A stretch of 64,000 nt of DNA from Rhodococcus maanshanensis NBRC 100610. GTDB lineage: Bacteria; Actinomycetota; Actinomycetes; Mycobacteriales; Mycobacteriaceae. The notes beneath the pieces were generated by a model. That model did no database searches. It had not been told where the DNA came from and was given only the letters and a program-made list of their open reading frames with translations. Shown here one piece after another: positions 1 to 11,715 of the stretch. The DNA is taken from positions 1-64,000 of the forward strand of contig NZ_BCXA01000003.1 in NCBI RefSeq assembly GCF_001894865.1. Direction: 5' to 3'. The position numbers were made by a program, and so were the translations under genes. Within the stretch, counting starts at the first letter, position 1. The number at the start of each line of letters is the position of its first letter.

Positions 1-8
1 CCGTTACC

Positions 9-40
9 GAAAGGGGACCCAATATACTGGGTCCCCTTTC
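9..40 (+). terminator. Intrinsic terminator of the upstream gene
   Basis: Perfect 13-bp inverted repeat (9-21 with 28-40) around a 6-nt A/T loop, followed by a T-rich stretch (GTGTTTTCT). It probably ends a transcript entering from the left; in M. tuberculosis the next gene on that side is tyrS/lprJ, but that gene is outside this window. Confidence 0.85.
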
Positions 41-82
41 GTGTTTTCTATGCATAGCGTGTGTTGTCTGAAAGGAGATGCT

Positions 83-1021
83 GTGTCGGACAACAACGAC
101 GGCCGTCGTTCGTATGGGAGCGGCGGTTCTGACCGCAGTCGGTCGGGGGACAACCGTGGCGCAGGCGCCGGCGGCCCCCGCGGCGGGAGAGGCGATGGCC
201 CCCGCGGTAACACCGGCGGCGGAGCTCGCGGCGGCGGAGGCCGTCCGGATCGGCGAGGCGACGGCCCGCCGAGGCGTCGTGGCGGTGAGGGCAGCTTCGG
301 TCCGCCCCCGCGCGACGGTGGAGCGCACGCCGAGCGGCGTGCCCCGCGTCCGGATGAACCGGATCTGCCCGAGGACGTTCAGGCGGGCGAACTGGACCCG
401 GCCGTTCGTCGGGACCTGCTCAGCCTCGACAAGTCGAACGCCAATGCGGTGGCCCGCCACCTGGTGATGGCGAGCAAGCTGATCGACGACGACCCGCGTC
501 TTGCGCTGGCCCATGCGCGTGCCGCCAGGCAGCGGGCCGGCCGTGTCGCCGTGGTCAGGGAGACCGCAGGCATCACCGCATATCACGCGGGCGAGTGGGC
601 CGAGGCCCTCTCCGAGCTGCGTGCCGCACGGCGGATGGCGGGTGGACCAGGACTGCTCGCCGTCATGGCCGATTGCGAACGCGGCCTCGGCAGGCCCGAG
701 CGGGCGATCGAGCTCGGGCGCAGCGACGAGGCCAGGACCCTCTCCGGTGACGAGGCGACGGAGCTCCGCATCGTGGTCGCGGGCGCCCGGATGGATCTCG
801 GCCAGTTCGATCAGGCCGTGGTGACCCTGCAGACACCGGAACTCGACGCGGCGAAGGAGGGTCCGACCGCGGCCCGCCTGTTCTACGCGTACGCCGACGC
901 CCTGGTGGCGGCCGGTCGCGTGGAGGACGGTCTCAAGTGGTTCCTCAACTCCGCGGCCGCCGATCACGACGGCGACACGGACGCAGAGGATCGGGTGGCC
1001 GAACTCTCCGGCGACCAGTGA
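83..1021 (+). CDS. TPR-repeat protein (Rv1691-like) with Gly/Arg-rich N-terminus
   Basis: A 312-residue protein. Residues 1 to about 95 are a low-complexity Gly/Arg/Asp-rich tail, probably disordered. The rest is Ala-rich helical repeat of tetratricopeptide type, ending in a pattern like AYADALVAAGRVEDGLKWF. I start at GTG 83 because AAAGGAG lies 5 nt upstream at 71-77; the longer reading from 41 would run through this site. The stop overlaps the next gene by 4 nt (GTGA), so the two are translationally coupled. It corresponds by position to Rv1691, a conserved protein of unknown role. The RG-rich tail suggests RNA or protein scaffolding, which is inference only. Confidence 0.85.
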   Translation: MSDNNDGRRSYGSGGSDRSRSGDNRGAGAGGPRGGRGDGPRGNTGGGARGGGGRPDRRGDGPPRRRGGEGSFGPPPRDGGAHAERRAPRPDEPDLPEDVQAGELDPAVRRDLLSLDKSNANAVARHLVMASKLIDDDPRLALAHARAARQRAGRVAVVRETAGITAYHAGEWAEALSELRAARRMAGGPGLLAVMADCERGLGRPERAIELGRSDEARTLSGDEATELRIVVAGARMDLGQFDQAVVTLQTPELDAAKEGPTAARLFYAYADALVAAGRVEDGLKWFLNSAAADHDGDTDAEDRVAELSGDQ

Positions 1022-2022
1022 CGGTGGGGACCCCGCCGTCACTGCGTGACCTGCACGATGTGCTGCTGCTGGACCTCGACGGAACCGTGTACCAGGGTGC
1101 ACACGCGATCCCCGGGGCCCGCGAGGCGCTCGTCGGCGGGTCCGCGCGGCTGTTCTACGTCACGAACAATGCGAGCCGAAGCCCGCTCGCGGTCGCGCTG
1201 CACCTGCGCGAGCTCGGTTTCCCCACCGCCGAGTCGGAGGTGGTGACGAGTTCGCAATCCGCCGCACGGTTGCTGGCGGAGGGCCTCGATCAGGGGTCAT
1301 CCGTCCTGGTCATCGGCACCGAGGCCCTCGCCGAGGAGGTTCGTCTGGTCGGGCTCCGGCCCGTACGGCGGTTCGACGAGAACCCCGTGGCCGTCGTTCA
1401 GGGGCATTCCACGGAGACCGGCTGGGCGATCCTCGCGGAGGCCACGCTGGCGATCCGGGCGGGAGCGCTCTGGGTGGCCTCGAACGTCGACACCACGCTG
1501 CCAACCGAACGCGGGCTCTGTCCTGGCAACGGCGCGATGGTTGCGGCGGTGCGGGCCGCGACCGGCCGGGAGCCGCTGGTCGCGGGCAAGCCGGCGCGTC
1601 CGTTGATGGACGACGCCCTCCAGCGCAGCGGTTCCGAGCGGCCACTGGTCGTCGGCGACCGGATCGACACGGACATCGCGGGTGCGAACGCGGTGGGTGT
1701 CGACTCGCTGCTGGTGCTCAGCGGTGTCAGTTCCGTCGCGGACCTGCTGCGCGCGCCCGAGTCGTACCGGCCCACCTACCTGGCCTCCCGGCTGGCCGAA
1801 CTGGATCTGCCTGCCGAGCGGTTGAGTATCCGACCGCATCCGGGGGTGAGCGTGCGGCGAGAGGACTCCGACCTTGTCGTGTCTTGCGATCGAGCGTCGA
1901 CCCCTGATCGTCTCGATGTCGTCCGATCGGTGCTGGACGCGGCCTGGGCCGGACCCGGGTTCGAGGGCTTGCGCGCCGAGGACCCGGTCGCCGCGGCGGC
2001 CGTTGCCGACCTCGTCGGTTGA
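1018..2022 (+). CDS. HAD-superfamily phosphatase (NagD type, Rv1692-like)
   Basis: A 334-residue HAD phosphatase of the NagD/p-nitrophenylphosphatase group. Motif I is DLDGTVYQG with nucleophile Asp19 and acid Asp21. Motif II is in YVTNNASRSP, motif III Lys is in AGKPARP, and motif IV is GDRIDTDIAGA. The insert between motifs II and III is a C2-type cap. The M. tuberculosis counterpart Rv1692 is reported to be a glycerol-3-phosphate phosphatase acting in polar-lipid turnover, and that is the best functional guess. I chose GTG 1018, which overlaps the preceding stop; GTG 1024 is also possible. The roughly 80 residues after motif IV form an extra tail whose role is not evident. Confidence 0.85.
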   Translation: MTVGTPPSLRDLHDVLLLDLDGTVYQGAHAIPGAREALVGGSARLFYVTNNASRSPLAVALHLRELGFPTAESEVVTSSQSAARLLAEGLDQGSSVLVIGTEALAEEVRLVGLRPVRRFDENPVAVVQGHSTETGWAILAEATLAIRAGALWVASNVDTTLPTERGLCPGNGAMVAAVRAATGREPLVAGKPARPLMDDALQRSGSERPLVVGDRIDTDIAGANAVGVDSLLVLSGVSSVADLLRAPESYRPTYLASRLAELDLPAERLSIRPHPGVSVRREDSDLVVSCDRASTPDRLDVVRSVLDAAWAGPGFEGLRAEDPVAAAAVADLVG

Positions 2023-2104
2023 TCGCGGAACCGTCGCCGCGGGTGGATTCGCGCCGTGTCGCGGTGTGGGCGTGCGGGCCTCGAATCGGCTAGCGTTGGC
2101 CCCG

Positions 2105-2332
2105 ATGAGTACGCCAATGCCACGCCCCGGGCAGCACCTTCCCGGACCGCCGATCACCGTCGACCCCGACCGAATCCACGCCGAGGTCGACGGACTGCTG
2201 GCGCGCCTGGACTCGGTGGGTCCGGCGGACGACGATACGACCGGACACGGCCGGATCCCGGGGCAGGCCCAGATCCTCGAGCGAGCGCACGAGGTCCTGG
2301 TGCACGCGCTGGCCACAGTGGACAAGATCTGA
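2105..2332 (+). CDS. Small conserved protein (Rv1693-like)
   Basis: A 75-residue acidic protein from ATG 2105, placed between the HAD phosphatase and tlyA exactly where mycobacteria carry the short gene Rv1693. The C-terminal 40 residues (from about IHAEVDGLLARL to ALATVDKI) form a predicted amphipathic helix. No catalytic motif, signal peptide or membrane segment is visible. Its stop is 1 nt before the tlyA start, so it probably belongs to the same operon. Function unknown. Confidence 0.7.
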   Translation: MSTPMPRPGQHLPGPPITVDPDRIHAEVDGLLARLDSVGPADDDTTGHGRIPGQAQILERAHEVLVHALATVDKI

Positions 2333-2333
2333 G

Positions 2334-3149
2334 GTGGCTCGGCGCGCACGGGTCGACGCCGAGCTGGTTCGGCGGGGATTGGCCCGATCAAGAGAACACG
2401 CAGCCCAGCTGATCGGGGCGGGTCGGGTCCTGATCGCGGGAACCGTCGCGGTCAAGCCGGCGACCGCGGTCGAGGCGGGCACCCCGCTGTTGGTGACCGA
2501 GGAGGTCGACGAGGTCTCGTGGGCGTCGCGCGGCGCACACAAGATCCTCGGCGCGCTCGAGGCCTTCGAGCCGTCCGGGCTCTCCGTCGACGGCAAGCGG
2601 TGCCTTGATGCAGGCGCCTCCACCGGCGGGTTCACCGATGTCCTGCTCAGTCGCGGCGCCCGCGAGGTGGTCGCGGTCGACGTCGGGTACGGACAGTTGG
2701 TGTGGCGCCTGCAGTCCGATGACCGCGTCACCGTGGTGGACCGGACCAACGTTCGTTCGCTGGAGCCCGAGCAGACCGGGGGACCGGTCGAGGTGGTGGT
2801 CGCGGACCTGTCGTTCATCTCGCTCAAGCTCGTACTGCCCGCGTTCGTCCGGTGCACCGCCGACGGCGCCGACCTGGTGCCGATGGTGAAACCGCAGTTC
2901 GAGGTCGGCAAGGACCGGGTCGGATCCGGCGGCGTCGTGCGCGATCCCGCGCTCCGGATCGAGGCCGTCGTCGAGGTGGCCGAGGCCGCGGACGCGCTCG
3001 GGCTCAGGACCCTCGGGGCGGTGGCCAGCCCGCTGCCAGGACCGTCGGGCAACGTCGAATACTTCCTGTGGCTGAGGAAACAGGCCGAACCAGGGGTGGA
3101 TTCGGTCCGCGAGGTCATCGAGCGAGCGGTACAGGAGGGGCCCCAGTGA
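2334..3149 (+). CDS. tlyA: rRNA 2'-O-methyltransferase / hemolysin TlyA
   Basis: A 271-residue protein with an N-terminal S4 RNA-binding domain (about 1-60) and an FtsJ-like SAM methyltransferase domain. The SAM motif DAGASTGGF is at 92-100. Further motifs are [10 protein letters not shown] and [14 protein letters not shown], which supply the expected K-D-K-E type catalytic residues. TlyA in mycobacteria methylates 16S and 23S rRNA (C1409 and C1920 region) and is needed for capreomycin and viomycin sensitivity. The GTG 2334 start follows the previous stop directly. Its own stop overlaps the NAD kinase start by 4 nt. Length and order tlyA-ppnK-recN are standard. Confidence 0.95.
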   Translation: MARRARVDAELVRRGLARSREHAAQLIGAGRVLIAGTVAVKPATAVEAGTPLLVTEEVDEVSWASRGAHKILGALEAFEPSGLSVDGKRCLDAGASTGGFTDVLLSRGAREVVAVDVGYGQLVWRLQSDDRVTVVDRTNVRSLEPEQTGGPVEVVVADLSFISLKLVLPAFVRCTADGADLVPMVKPQFEVGKDRVGSGGVVRDPALRIEAVVEVAEAADALGLRTLGAVASPLPGPSGNVEYFLWLRKQAEPGVDSVREVIERAVQEGPQ

Positions 3150-4129
3150 GCTCGGAAGTGGGGACGCCTTCGCCCGGCCGCGAGATCCTGGTCGTCGCCC
3201 ACACCGGGAGGGCCGAGATCACCGCCACCACGTTGCGGGTGGCCAAGATCTTCGAGAAGGCAGGCATCGGATTGCGGGTGCTGGCGACCGAGGCCGACCG
3301 GACGGACCCGACCGCAGCGCACGACCACGACTCCTTCCGCCTGCCCGATCTCGCGCTGCGGGTCGTCGAGCCGGGTCTGTCGGCCGCGGTCGGATGCGAG
3401 TTGGTACTGGTTCTCGGCGGCGACGGTACGTTCCTACGGGGGGCCGAACTGGCAAGGGCCGCATCGATTCCGGTGCTCGGCATCAACCTCGGGCGGATCG
3501 GGTTCCTCGCCGAGACCGAGGCGGAGCATCTCGAGGAGGCCCTCGCGATGGTGGTGCGGCGCGAGTATCGCGTCGAGCACCGGATGACGCTCGACGTGAT
3601 CATCCGGGTGGAGGACGAGATCATCGACCGCGGGTGGGCGCTGAACGAGGCCAGCATCGAGAACGTGTCCAGGCTCGGCGTGCTCGAGGTGGTCCTCGAG
3701 GTGGACGGCCGTCCCGTCTCGTCGTTCGGCTGCGACGGCGTACTGGTCGCGACACCGACCGGATCGACCGCGTACGCGTTCTCCGCCGGCGGCCCCGTGG
3801 TGTGGCCCGAACTCGAGGCCCTGTTGGTGATCCCGAGCAATGCGCACGCGTTGTTCGCGCGACCGCTGGTGACGAGCCCCGAATCGCTCATCGCGGTCGA
3901 GACCTTCGCCGGGGGCCACAACGGACTGGTCTTCTGTGACGGCAGCCGCACGATGAACCTCCCCGCGGGCGGCCGGGTGGAGGTGGTCAGGGGTCGGGAG
4001 CCGGTGAAGTGGATCCGGCTCGACTCCGCACCGTTCGCGGACCGGATGGTGCGCAAGTTCGAGCTCCCGGTCAAGGGTTGGCGGGGACGAAGGGCCGACG
4101 GGGAAGGGAGCAACACCAGTGCTCGCTGA
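3146..4129 (+). CDS. nadK: NAD kinase
   Basis: A 327-residue ATP/polyphosphate NAD kinase making NADP in the cytosol (ppnK in mycobacterial usage). The family GGDGT motif is at 91-95, followed by [10 protein letters not shown] (114-123), and the second family signature is [22 protein letters not shown] 3146 overlaps the tlyA stop (GTGA), and the gene overlaps recN by 11 nt at its 3' end. The operon tlyA-nadK-recN is conserved throughout Actinobacteria. A disordered 10-residue N-terminus precedes the first strand (EILVVAHTG). Confidence 0.95.
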   Translation: MSSEVGTPSPGREILVVAHTGRAEITATTLRVAKIFEKAGIGLRVLATEADRTDPTAAHDHDSFRLPDLALRVVEPGLSAAVGCELVLVLGGDGTFLRGAELARAASIPVLGINLGRIGFLAETEAEHLEEALAMVVRREYRVEHRMTLDVIIRVEDEIIDRGWALNEASIENVSRLGVLEVVLEVDGRPVSSFGCDGVLVATPTGSTAYAFSAGGPVVWPELEALLVIPSNAHALFARPLVTSPESLIAVETFAGGHNGLVFCDGSRTMNLPAGGRVEVVRGREPVKWIRLDSAPFADRMVRKFELPVKGWRGRRADGEGSNTSAR

Positions 4130-5894
4130 AATCCGGATCGACGGCCTCGGTGTCATCTCGAAGGCGGCGGCCCAGTTCCACGAGGGGCTGACGGTGCTCA
4201 CCGGTGAGACCGGCGCAGGCAAGACGATGGTCGTCACCAGCCTGCACCTGCTCAGCGGCGCCCGCGCCGACGCCGGCCGGGTGCGGCTCGGCGCCGACCG
4301 GGCCGTCGTAGAGGGCAGGTTCTCCACCGCCAATGCGTCTGCCAGGGTGGCCTCCGAGGTCGACCGGTTGCTCGAGTCGACCGGCGCCGAGCGGGACGAG
4401 GACGGCACGATCATCGCGCTGCGCACCGTAGGCACCGACGGACGCTCTCGCGCCCACCTGGGCGGACGAAGCGTGCCCGCGGGAGCCCTCTCCGAGCTGA
4501 CCGGCCCCCTCCTGACGGTGCACGGCCAGAACGACCAACTCCGGTTGCAGCGCCCCGATCAGCAGCGCCAGGCCCTCGACGAGTTCGGCGGCGCGCCGAT
4601 CGGGTCCCTCCTCGACAAGTACCGGTCCCTGCGTGCGGAGTGGATCGAGGCCCGCGACGAGCTCGCCGAACGTACCCGCAGCAGCAGGGAGCTGGCGCAG
4701 GAGGTCGACCGGCTCGAGTTCGGGCTCAACGAGATCGACGCGGTGGCCCCCCAGCCGGGCGAGGACCTGGCGATCGTCGCCGACGTCCGGCGCCTGAGCG
4801 ACCTCGACTCGCTGCGGTCGGCTGCGGCCGAGGCGCAGGCCGCCCTGCTCGGCGGGGCTGCCGACGGTGCCGACGACAGCTCCGACGGCGTCGGCGCGCT
4901 CGACCTGCTCGGGGATGCGCGCGCCCGGATCGAGTCGTCGGACGACCCGACACTGACCGCGCTCGGCCCGCGTCTCGCCGAGGCCATCGCGGTGGTCACG
5001 GACGTCTCGTCCGATCTCACCGGCTATCTCGCGGACCTGCCGTCGGATCCGGGTGCGCTGGACACCCTGCTGAACCGGCAGGCCGAGCTCAAGACGCTGA
5101 CCAGGAAGTACGCGGCCGACGTCGACGGGGTGCTGGCCTGGGCCGAGCAGGCCCGCGAGCGGCTGTCCAAGATCGACGTCTCCGCCGAGGCGCTGGCGGC
5201 GCTGGCGGCCCGGGTGGACGACTGCGCGGCCGCCGTCGCCGTCGCCGCCGGTGCGCTGAGCCAGGCCAGGACGAAGTACGCGGTCAAGCTCGGCAAGGCG
5301 GTGACCACCGAACTCGGCGGTCTCGCGATGGGCAAGGCCCGGCTCGAGGTCACCGTGCAGCCGCTCGTGGCTGGTGCCCAGGACTCCGCGCCGCTGACGG
5401 TGGACGGTCGTGAGCTGCATGCCGGGTCGGCGGGGGTCGACGAGGTGGAGTTCCGACTAGCCGCGCACAGCGGGGCGCAGGCCCTCCCGATCAGCAAGAG
5501 CGCCTCGGGCGGTGAGCTGTCTCGGGTGATGCTCGCCCTCGAGGTAGTGCTCGCGGGCGCCGAGAGCAGCGCGACGATGGTGTTCGACGAGGTCGACGCG
5601 GGCGTCGGCGGTCGCGCCGCGGTGGAGATCGGCAGGCGCCTTGCGCGCCTGGCGCGTACCCACCAGGTGATCGTGGTGACGCACCTGCCGCAGGTGGCCG
5701 CCTTTGCCGACACCCATCTGGTCGTGGACAAGGTGGACGGCCGCAAGGGTGCCGACAGCGGGGTGCGCACCCTGACGGACGACGAGCGGGTGGTGGAGCT
5801 GGCCCGGATGCTGGCGGGTCTCGACAACACGCAGACCGGTCGCGCGCACGCCGAGGAGCTGTTGGCAACGGCGAAGGCCGCGCGCAGCGAATAG
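4119..5894 (+). CDS. recN: DNA repair ATPase RecN
   Basis: A 591-residue SMC-like ATPase. Walker A GETGAGKT is at 29-36, the ABC signature lies in [13 protein letters not shown] and Walker B in [13 protein letters not shown]. Between them are two helical arms of coiled-coil type, short for an SMC as usual in RecN. It acts in double-strand break repair, holding DNA ends or sister chromatids. GTG 4119 is preceded by GGGAAGGGAG at 4101-4110 and lies inside the end of nadK. No LexA box is obvious in front; expression probably depends on the operon promoter. The 113 bp after the stop (5895-6007) hold no gene or clear signal. Confidence 0.95.
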   Translation: MLAEIRIDGLGVISKAAAQFHEGLTVLTGETGAGKTMVVTSLHLLSGARADAGRVRLGADRAVVEGRFSTANASARVASEVDRLLESTGAERDEDGTIIALRTVGTDGRSRAHLGGRSVPAGALSELTGPLLTVHGQNDQLRLQRPDQQRQALDEFGGAPIGSLLDKYRSLRAEWIEARDELAERTRSSRELAQEVDRLEFGLNEIDAVAPQPGEDLAIVADVRRLSDLDSLRSAAAEAQAALLGGAADGADDSSDGVGALDLLGDARARIESSDDPTLTALGPRLAEAIAVVTDVSSDLTGYLADLPSDPGALDTLLNRQAELKTLTRKYAADVDGVLAWAEQARERLSKIDVSAEALAALAARVDDCAAAVAVAAGALSQARTKYAVKLGKAVTTELGGLAMGKARLEVTVQPLVAGAQDSAPLTVDGRELHAGSAGVDEVEFRLAAHSGAQALPISKSASGGELSRVMLALEVVLAGAESSATMVFDEVDAGVGGRAAVEIGRRLARLARTHQVIVVTHLPQVAAFADTHLVVDKVDGRKGADSGVRTLTDDERVVELARMLAGLDNTQTGRAHAEELLATAKAARSE

Positions 5895-6007
5895 GCACGG
5901 GGTCCGTCCCGGCGCCTTCGGTCGGCCGCGGCCCCGATTCGCCTCCTGTCAGCTCGGGTCGGCGCGCCTCCGCTGGTCCGGGCCCCGTCGGGGTCATCAT
6001 CGATGGC

Positions 6008-7192
6008 ATGAAGATGCCGTCCCTGTTGTCACGAAACACCGAATCGTTGCCGGGGATCAGCGGCATCGCCCGGGTCGACCGAGACACGACGAAGCTGTTG
6101 CGTCGCGTCGGCCCAGGCGACATCGTGGTCCTCGACGAACTGGATCTGGACCGGATCACCGCCGACGCGCTGGTCGCGGCCGGGGTGCTCGCGGTCGTCA
6201 ACGTGTCACCGTCCATCTCCGGCCGCTACCCCAACCTCGGACCAGAAGTCATCGTCGCGAACGGGATCACCCTGATCGACTCCGTCGGCGACGAGGTCTT
6301 CAAGAAGGTCAAGGACGGGGCCAAGGTCCGCCTCAACGAGGGCGGCGTCTACGCCGGTGAACGCAGGCTCGCCAAGGGCGTCGAGCAGAGCGAGGCCGAG
6401 ATCTCCGATCTCATGATCGAGGCGAAGACCGGTCTGGTCGATCACCTGGAGGCCTTCTCCGGCAACACCATCGAGTTCATCAGGACCGAGAGTCCGCTGC
6501 TCATCGACGGGGTCGGGGTCCCCGACATCGACGTCGACCTGCAGGACCGGCACGTGGTCGTGGTGGCCGATGGAGCCGACCACGTCGCCGATCTGAAGAA
6601 CCTCAAGCCGTTCATCAAGGAGTACTCGCCGATCCTCATCGGGGTCGGAGCCGGCGCGGACGCGTTGGCCGATGCCGGCTACCGCCCCGACCTGATCGTC
6701 GGCGACCCCGAGGACATCAGCAGCGCCACCCTCAAGTCCGGTGCCGAGGTCGTGCTCCCCGCGGACCCGGACGGGCACGCGAAGGGCCTCGAGCGGATCC
6801 AGGACCTCGGGATCGGGGCGATGACGTTCCCTGCCTCCGGCGCGCCCGCGGACCTGGCCCTGCTGCTCGCGGACCATCACGGCGCCTCGCTGATCGTCAC
6901 CGTCGGGAGCACCGTCTCGCTGGACGAGTTCTTCGACCGTGGCCGGCGGGAGAGCAACCCGGCGGCCTTCATGACCAGGCTCAAGGTCGGACCCAAGCTG
7001 GTCGACGCGAAGGCGGTCGCGACGCTGTACCGCAGCCGGGTCTCGGGCGGCGCCATCGCGCTGCTCGTGCTGGCCGCGCTGACGGCGGTGATCGTCGCGC
7101 TGGTCGTCTCGAACATCGGCGGTGAGGCCCTCGATTGGGCCATCGCGACCTGGAACAGCTTCGCGACGTGGGTGCAGGGACTGCTCAAGTGA
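6008..7192 (+). CDS. steA: Cell-division/cell-wall protein SteA
   Basis: A 394-residue protein matching mycobacterial Rv1697 and corynebacterial SteA. Residues 1-340 form a cytosolic region with a thiamine-pyrophosphokinase-like fold signature (GVGAGADALADAGYRPDLIVGDPEDIS). A single membrane helix lies at about 348-368, then a short Trp-containing tail. In Corynebacterium glutamicum SteA and SteB are reported as a complex affecting daughter-cell separation through peptidoglycan hydrolase control. ATG 6008 starts MKMPSLLSRN, conserved in the family. The stop overlaps steB by 4 nt, so the pair is coupled. Confidence 0.9.
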   Translation: MKMPSLLSRNTESLPGISGIARVDRDTTKLLRRVGPGDIVVLDELDLDRITADALVAAGVLAVVNVSPSISGRYPNLGPEVIVANGITLIDSVGDEVFKKVKDGAKVRLNEGGVYAGERRLAKGVEQSEAEISDLMIEAKTGLVDHLEAFSGNTIEFIRTESPLLIDGVGVPDIDVDLQDRHVVVVADGADHVADLKNLKPFIKEYSPILIGVGAGADALADAGYRPDLIVGDPEDISSATLKSGAEVVLPADPDGHAKGLERIQDLGIGAMTFPASGAPADLALLLADHHGASLIVTVGSTVSLDEFFDRGRRESNPAAFMTRLKVGPKLVDAKAVATLYRSRVSGGAIALLVLAALTAVIVALVVSNIGGEALDWAIATWNSFATWVQGLLK

Positions 7193-8142
7193 TTTCTATG
7201 CGTCAACACGCTATCTCGATAGCGGCGATCTTCCTGGCGTTGGCCGTCGGGGTGGTGCTCGGTTCGGGCACCCTCTCCGGTGGTCTGTTGTCCGGGCTCC
7301 GAGACGACAAGTCGGAGCTGCAGGGCCAGGTCAACGCCCTGCAGGAAACGAACAACCAGCTCGAACAGCAGCTCAACTCCGCGGACGGGTTCGACGCGGC
7401 CGTGTCCGGCCGGGTGGTGCACGACGCCCTCTCCCAGCGCACGGTGATCCTGGTCACCTCGCCGGACGCCGACCCAGGCGATCTCGAGGGCGTCACCAGG
7501 ATGATCGGCGCGGCGGGCGGGACCGTGACCGGCCGGGTCTCTCTGACCGATTCGTTCGTCGACGCCGCGAACGGCGATCAGCTACGCACCACGATCACCA
7601 ACGTGATCCCGGCCGGGGTCCAGCTCAGGACCGGTGCGGTCGACCAGGGCAGCCTGGCGGGCGATCTGCTCGGTTCGGTGCTACTGCTCAACGCCCAGAG
7701 CGCGCAGCCGCAGAGCACGCCCGAGGAACTGGCGCTCGCGCTGGAGACGCTCCGATCCGGCGGGTTCATCGCCTACGACAACGGCACGGTCAAGCCCGCC
7801 CAGCTCGCGGTGGTGCTCACCGGTTCCGGTAAGGCGCCGGACGGGTCCGAGGGCGGCAACCGGGGTGCGATCATCGCGCGTTTCGCAGGCGCGATGGACT
7901 CCCGCGGCGCGGGCACCGTGCTGGCGGGCAGGCCGGGCGCGGCCGCAGGCAACGGTCCGATCGCCGTTGTCCGGTCCGACACGGCTCTGTCGTCGGGCGT
8001 GACCACCATCGACAACGTGGACAGGGAAGCGGGTCGGATCACCACCGCCCTCGGTCTGCAGGAACAGCTCGCGGGGCAAGCGGGCCGGTACGGCACCGGC
8101 CCGAACGCGACGGCGATCACAGTCGGCGCTCCGGTCGGCTGA
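7189..8142 (+). CDS. steB: SteB / MctB-like membrane protein
   Basis: A 317-residue protein with one N-terminal hydrophobic segment (about 9-27) and a following coiled-coil stretch rich in Gln/Glu (about 40-65). The remainder is an Ala/Gly-rich extracytoplasmic domain. It corresponds to Rv1698, described in mycobacteria as MctB, linked to copper efflux across the outer membrane, and in corynebacteria as SteB, the membrane partner of SteA. GTG 7189 overlaps the steA stop; ATG 7198 is an alternative, but the start MISMRQHA matches the family. The annotation of channel versus SteA activator is unresolved. Confidence 0.88.
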   Translation: MISMRQHAISIAAIFLALAVGVVLGSGTLSGGLLSGLRDDKSELQGQVNALQETNNQLEQQLNSADGFDAAVSGRVVHDALSQRTVILVTSPDADPGDLEGVTRMIGAAGGTVTGRVSLTDSFVDAANGDQLRTTITNVIPAGVQLRTGAVDQGSLAGDLLGSVLLLNAQSAQPQSTPEELALALETLRSGGFIAYDNGTVKPAQLAVVLTGSGKAPDGSEGGNRGAIIARFAGAMDSRGAGTVLAGRPGAAAGNGPIAVVRSDTALSSGVTTIDNVDREAGRITTALGLQEQLAGQAGRYGTGPNATAITVGAPVG

Positions 8143-8230
8143 GATCACAGCGAATGTGCGACCCACGGGGCCATGACCAGCGGTTCGCGGCGTGCCATGC
8201 GGAGAAACCGGCGCGTTGGTGTTACCGTGA

Positions 8231-10048
<1,818 letters not shown>

Positions 10049-10062
10049 CCAACCGGTACACG

Positions 10063-10776
10063 ATGAGCAGGCCGGGAGAGCACGAGTTCGACACCCTCGA
10101 CACAAGAACCGTGTACGAGGGCGGCATCATCACGTTGCGGGTCGACCGGGTGGCCATGCCCGGCGGCCGCGCAGCGGATCGCGAGGTGGTCGAGCACTAC
10201 GGCGCGGTCGCCGTCGTGGCCGTCGACGAACGGGACCGGCTGATTCTCATCAACCAGTATCGGCACCCGCTCGGCAGGCGTGTCTGGGAGCTGCCCGCCG
10301 GACTGCTCGACGAGGCGGACGAGGATCCCGTCGACGCGGCGCGGCGCGAGCTGGCCGAGGAGACGGGCCTCGCCGCCGAGCGGTGGTCGGTGCTGGTGGA
10401 CGTCGCTGTCTCGCCGGGCTTCACCGACGAGGTGGTGCGGGTGTTCCTCGCGACCGGCCTCACCGACGTGCACCAGCCGACCCCGACCGACGAGGAGGCC
10501 GACCTCGAGGTCGATCGGGTCCCGGTCGACGAGGCCGTCGGCCGGGCTCTGTCGGGGGAGATCGTGAACGCGACGGCGCTGTCCGGGATCCTCGCGCTCG
10601 CCGCCGCCAGGGCCCGCGACAGCCGTCCGGATGTGACCGGCAGGCCTGCGGATTCGGACTGGGTCGATCGTCCGATGGCGATGGCGCGGCGCAGGCACGA
10701 CGGCCTGAGCGGAGCCCGCGGAGCGAACATCGACGGCTCGAGCGGAGCCCGCGGAGCGAACATCGACGGGGCGTAG
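10063..10776 (+). CDS. Nudix hydrolase, ADP-ribose pyrophosphatase type (Rv1700-like)
   Basis: A 237-residue Nudix protein. The Nudix box is canonical ([20 protein letters not shown] followed by ETGL), preceded by [18 protein letters not shown], typical of ADP-ribose diphosphatases. The M. tuberculosis homologue Rv1700 hydrolyses ADP-ribose. ATG 10063 lies 14 bp after pyrG, so the two probably form an operon with xerD. The core ends near residue 190. The C-terminal 25 residues are an 11-residue motif ([10 protein letters not shown] plus one) repeated twice, a lineage-specific tail created by a 33-bp tandem duplication. Confidence 0.9.
   Translation: MSRPGEHEFDTLDTRTVYEGGIITLRVDRVAMPGGRAADREVVEHYGAVAVVAVDERDRLILINQYRHPLGRRVWELPAGLLDEADEDPVDAARRELAEETGLAAERWSVLVDVAVSPGFTDEVVRVFLATGLTDVHQPTPTDEEADLEVDRVPVDEAVGRALSGEIVNATALSGILALAAARARDSRPDVTGRPADSDWVDRPMAMARRRHDGLSGARGANIDGSSGARGANIDGA
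10707..10769 (+). repeat. 33-bp in-frame tandem duplication in the Nudix C-terminus
   Basis: Two identical 30-bp copies (10707-10736 and 10740-10769) separated by CTC give a 33-bp period. Each copy contains GGAGCCCGCGGAGCGAAC. The period keeps the reading frame and duplicates an 11-residue unit just before the stop codon. Confidence 0.9.
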
Positions 10777-10778
10777 GC

Positions 10779-11702
10779 GTGCTCGCCGACCAGGTGGAGA
10801 CGTACCTCGACCATCTCGCGGTCGAACGCGGGGTGGCGGCGAACACCCTCAGCTCCTATCGGCGTGACCTGATCCGCTATCAGCGGTACCTGGGGGAGCG
10901 CGGGATCGATGACCTGGCCGCGGTGCGGGAACGGGAGATCAGCGGCTTCGTCGTCGCGTTGCGCAAGGGCGATCCAGCGGCGGAGCTCCCGCCGCTGGCC
11001 CCGAGCTCAACGGCCCGGGCACTGATCGCGGTACGCGGGCTGCACAAGTTCGCGACCGCCGAGGGCATCACCGCCGTTGACGTCGCGCGCGAGGTCAAGC
11101 CGCACGCGCCCGGCCAGCAGCTGCCGAAGTCGCTGCCGGTCGATCAGGTGCTGGCGTTGCTCGAGGCCACCGGCGGCCCCGACGCGGCCGATCAGCCGCG
11201 GGCCCTGCGCGATCGGGCACTGCTCGAGCTCCTCTACTCGACGGGCGCCCGCATCTCGGAGGCGGTCGGGCTGGACATCGACGACATCGACGCGGTCGAC
11301 CGCGCCGTGCTGCTGCGCGGCAAGGGCGGCAAGGAACGGGTGGTGCCGATCGGCAGGCCCGCGATCGCCGCCCTGGAGGCGTACCTGGTTCGTGGGCGCG
11401 CTGCGCACGCTGTCCGTGGCGGACCCGCGGTGTTCCTGAACATCCGGGGCGGACGACTCTCCAGACAGAGCGCATGGCAGGTGCTGCGGAGCGCGGCCGA
11501 TCGGATCGGGATCGCCGAGGGGGTGTCGCCGCACACGCTGCGGCACTCGTTCGCGACCCACCTGCTCGACGGCGGCGCCGACATCCGGGTGGTGCAGGAG
11601 CTGCTCGGGCACGCATCGGTGACGACGACGCAGATCTACACCCTCGTGACGGTTGGTGCCCTGCGCGAGGTCTGGGCCGGCGCGCATCCGCGGGCGTTGT
11701 GA
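10779..11702 (+). CDS. xerD: Tyrosine recombinase XerD
   Basis: A 307-residue tyrosine recombinase resolving chromosome dimers at dif together with XerC. The N-terminal SAM-like core-binding domain covers about 1-95. Catalytic residues are visible: Arg in [12 protein letters not shown], Lys in [10 protein letters not shown], His-x-x-Arg in [14 protein letters not shown], His in [11 protein letters not shown] and the nucleophile Tyr in QIYTLVT. GTG 10779 follows the Nudix stop by 2 nt; the upstream extension of this frame overlaps the Nudix gene and is not real. It sits in the mycobacterial position (Rv1701), a housekeeping location and not an integron or prophage. Confidence 0.93.
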   Translation: MLADQVETYLDHLAVERGVAANTLSSYRRDLIRYQRYLGERGIDDLAAVREREISGFVVALRKGDPAAELPPLAPSSTARALIAVRGLHKFATAEGITAVDVAREVKPHAPGQQLPKSLPVDQVLALLEATGGPDAADQPRALRDRALLELLYSTGARISEAVGLDIDDIDAVDRAVLLRGKGGKERVVPIGRPAIAALEAYLVRGRAAHAVRGGPAVFLNIRGGRLSRQSAWQVLRSAADRIGIAEGVSPHTLRHSFATHLLDGGADIRVVQELLGHASVTTTQIYTLVTVGALREVWAGAHPRAL

Positions 11703-11715
11703 AGGGGGTGAGGGC

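Noticed and set aside
10779-11702. XerD as a sign of a mobile element
   Set aside because: It sits in the conserved housekeeping place after pyrG and Nudix, with no att sites or phage genes around it.
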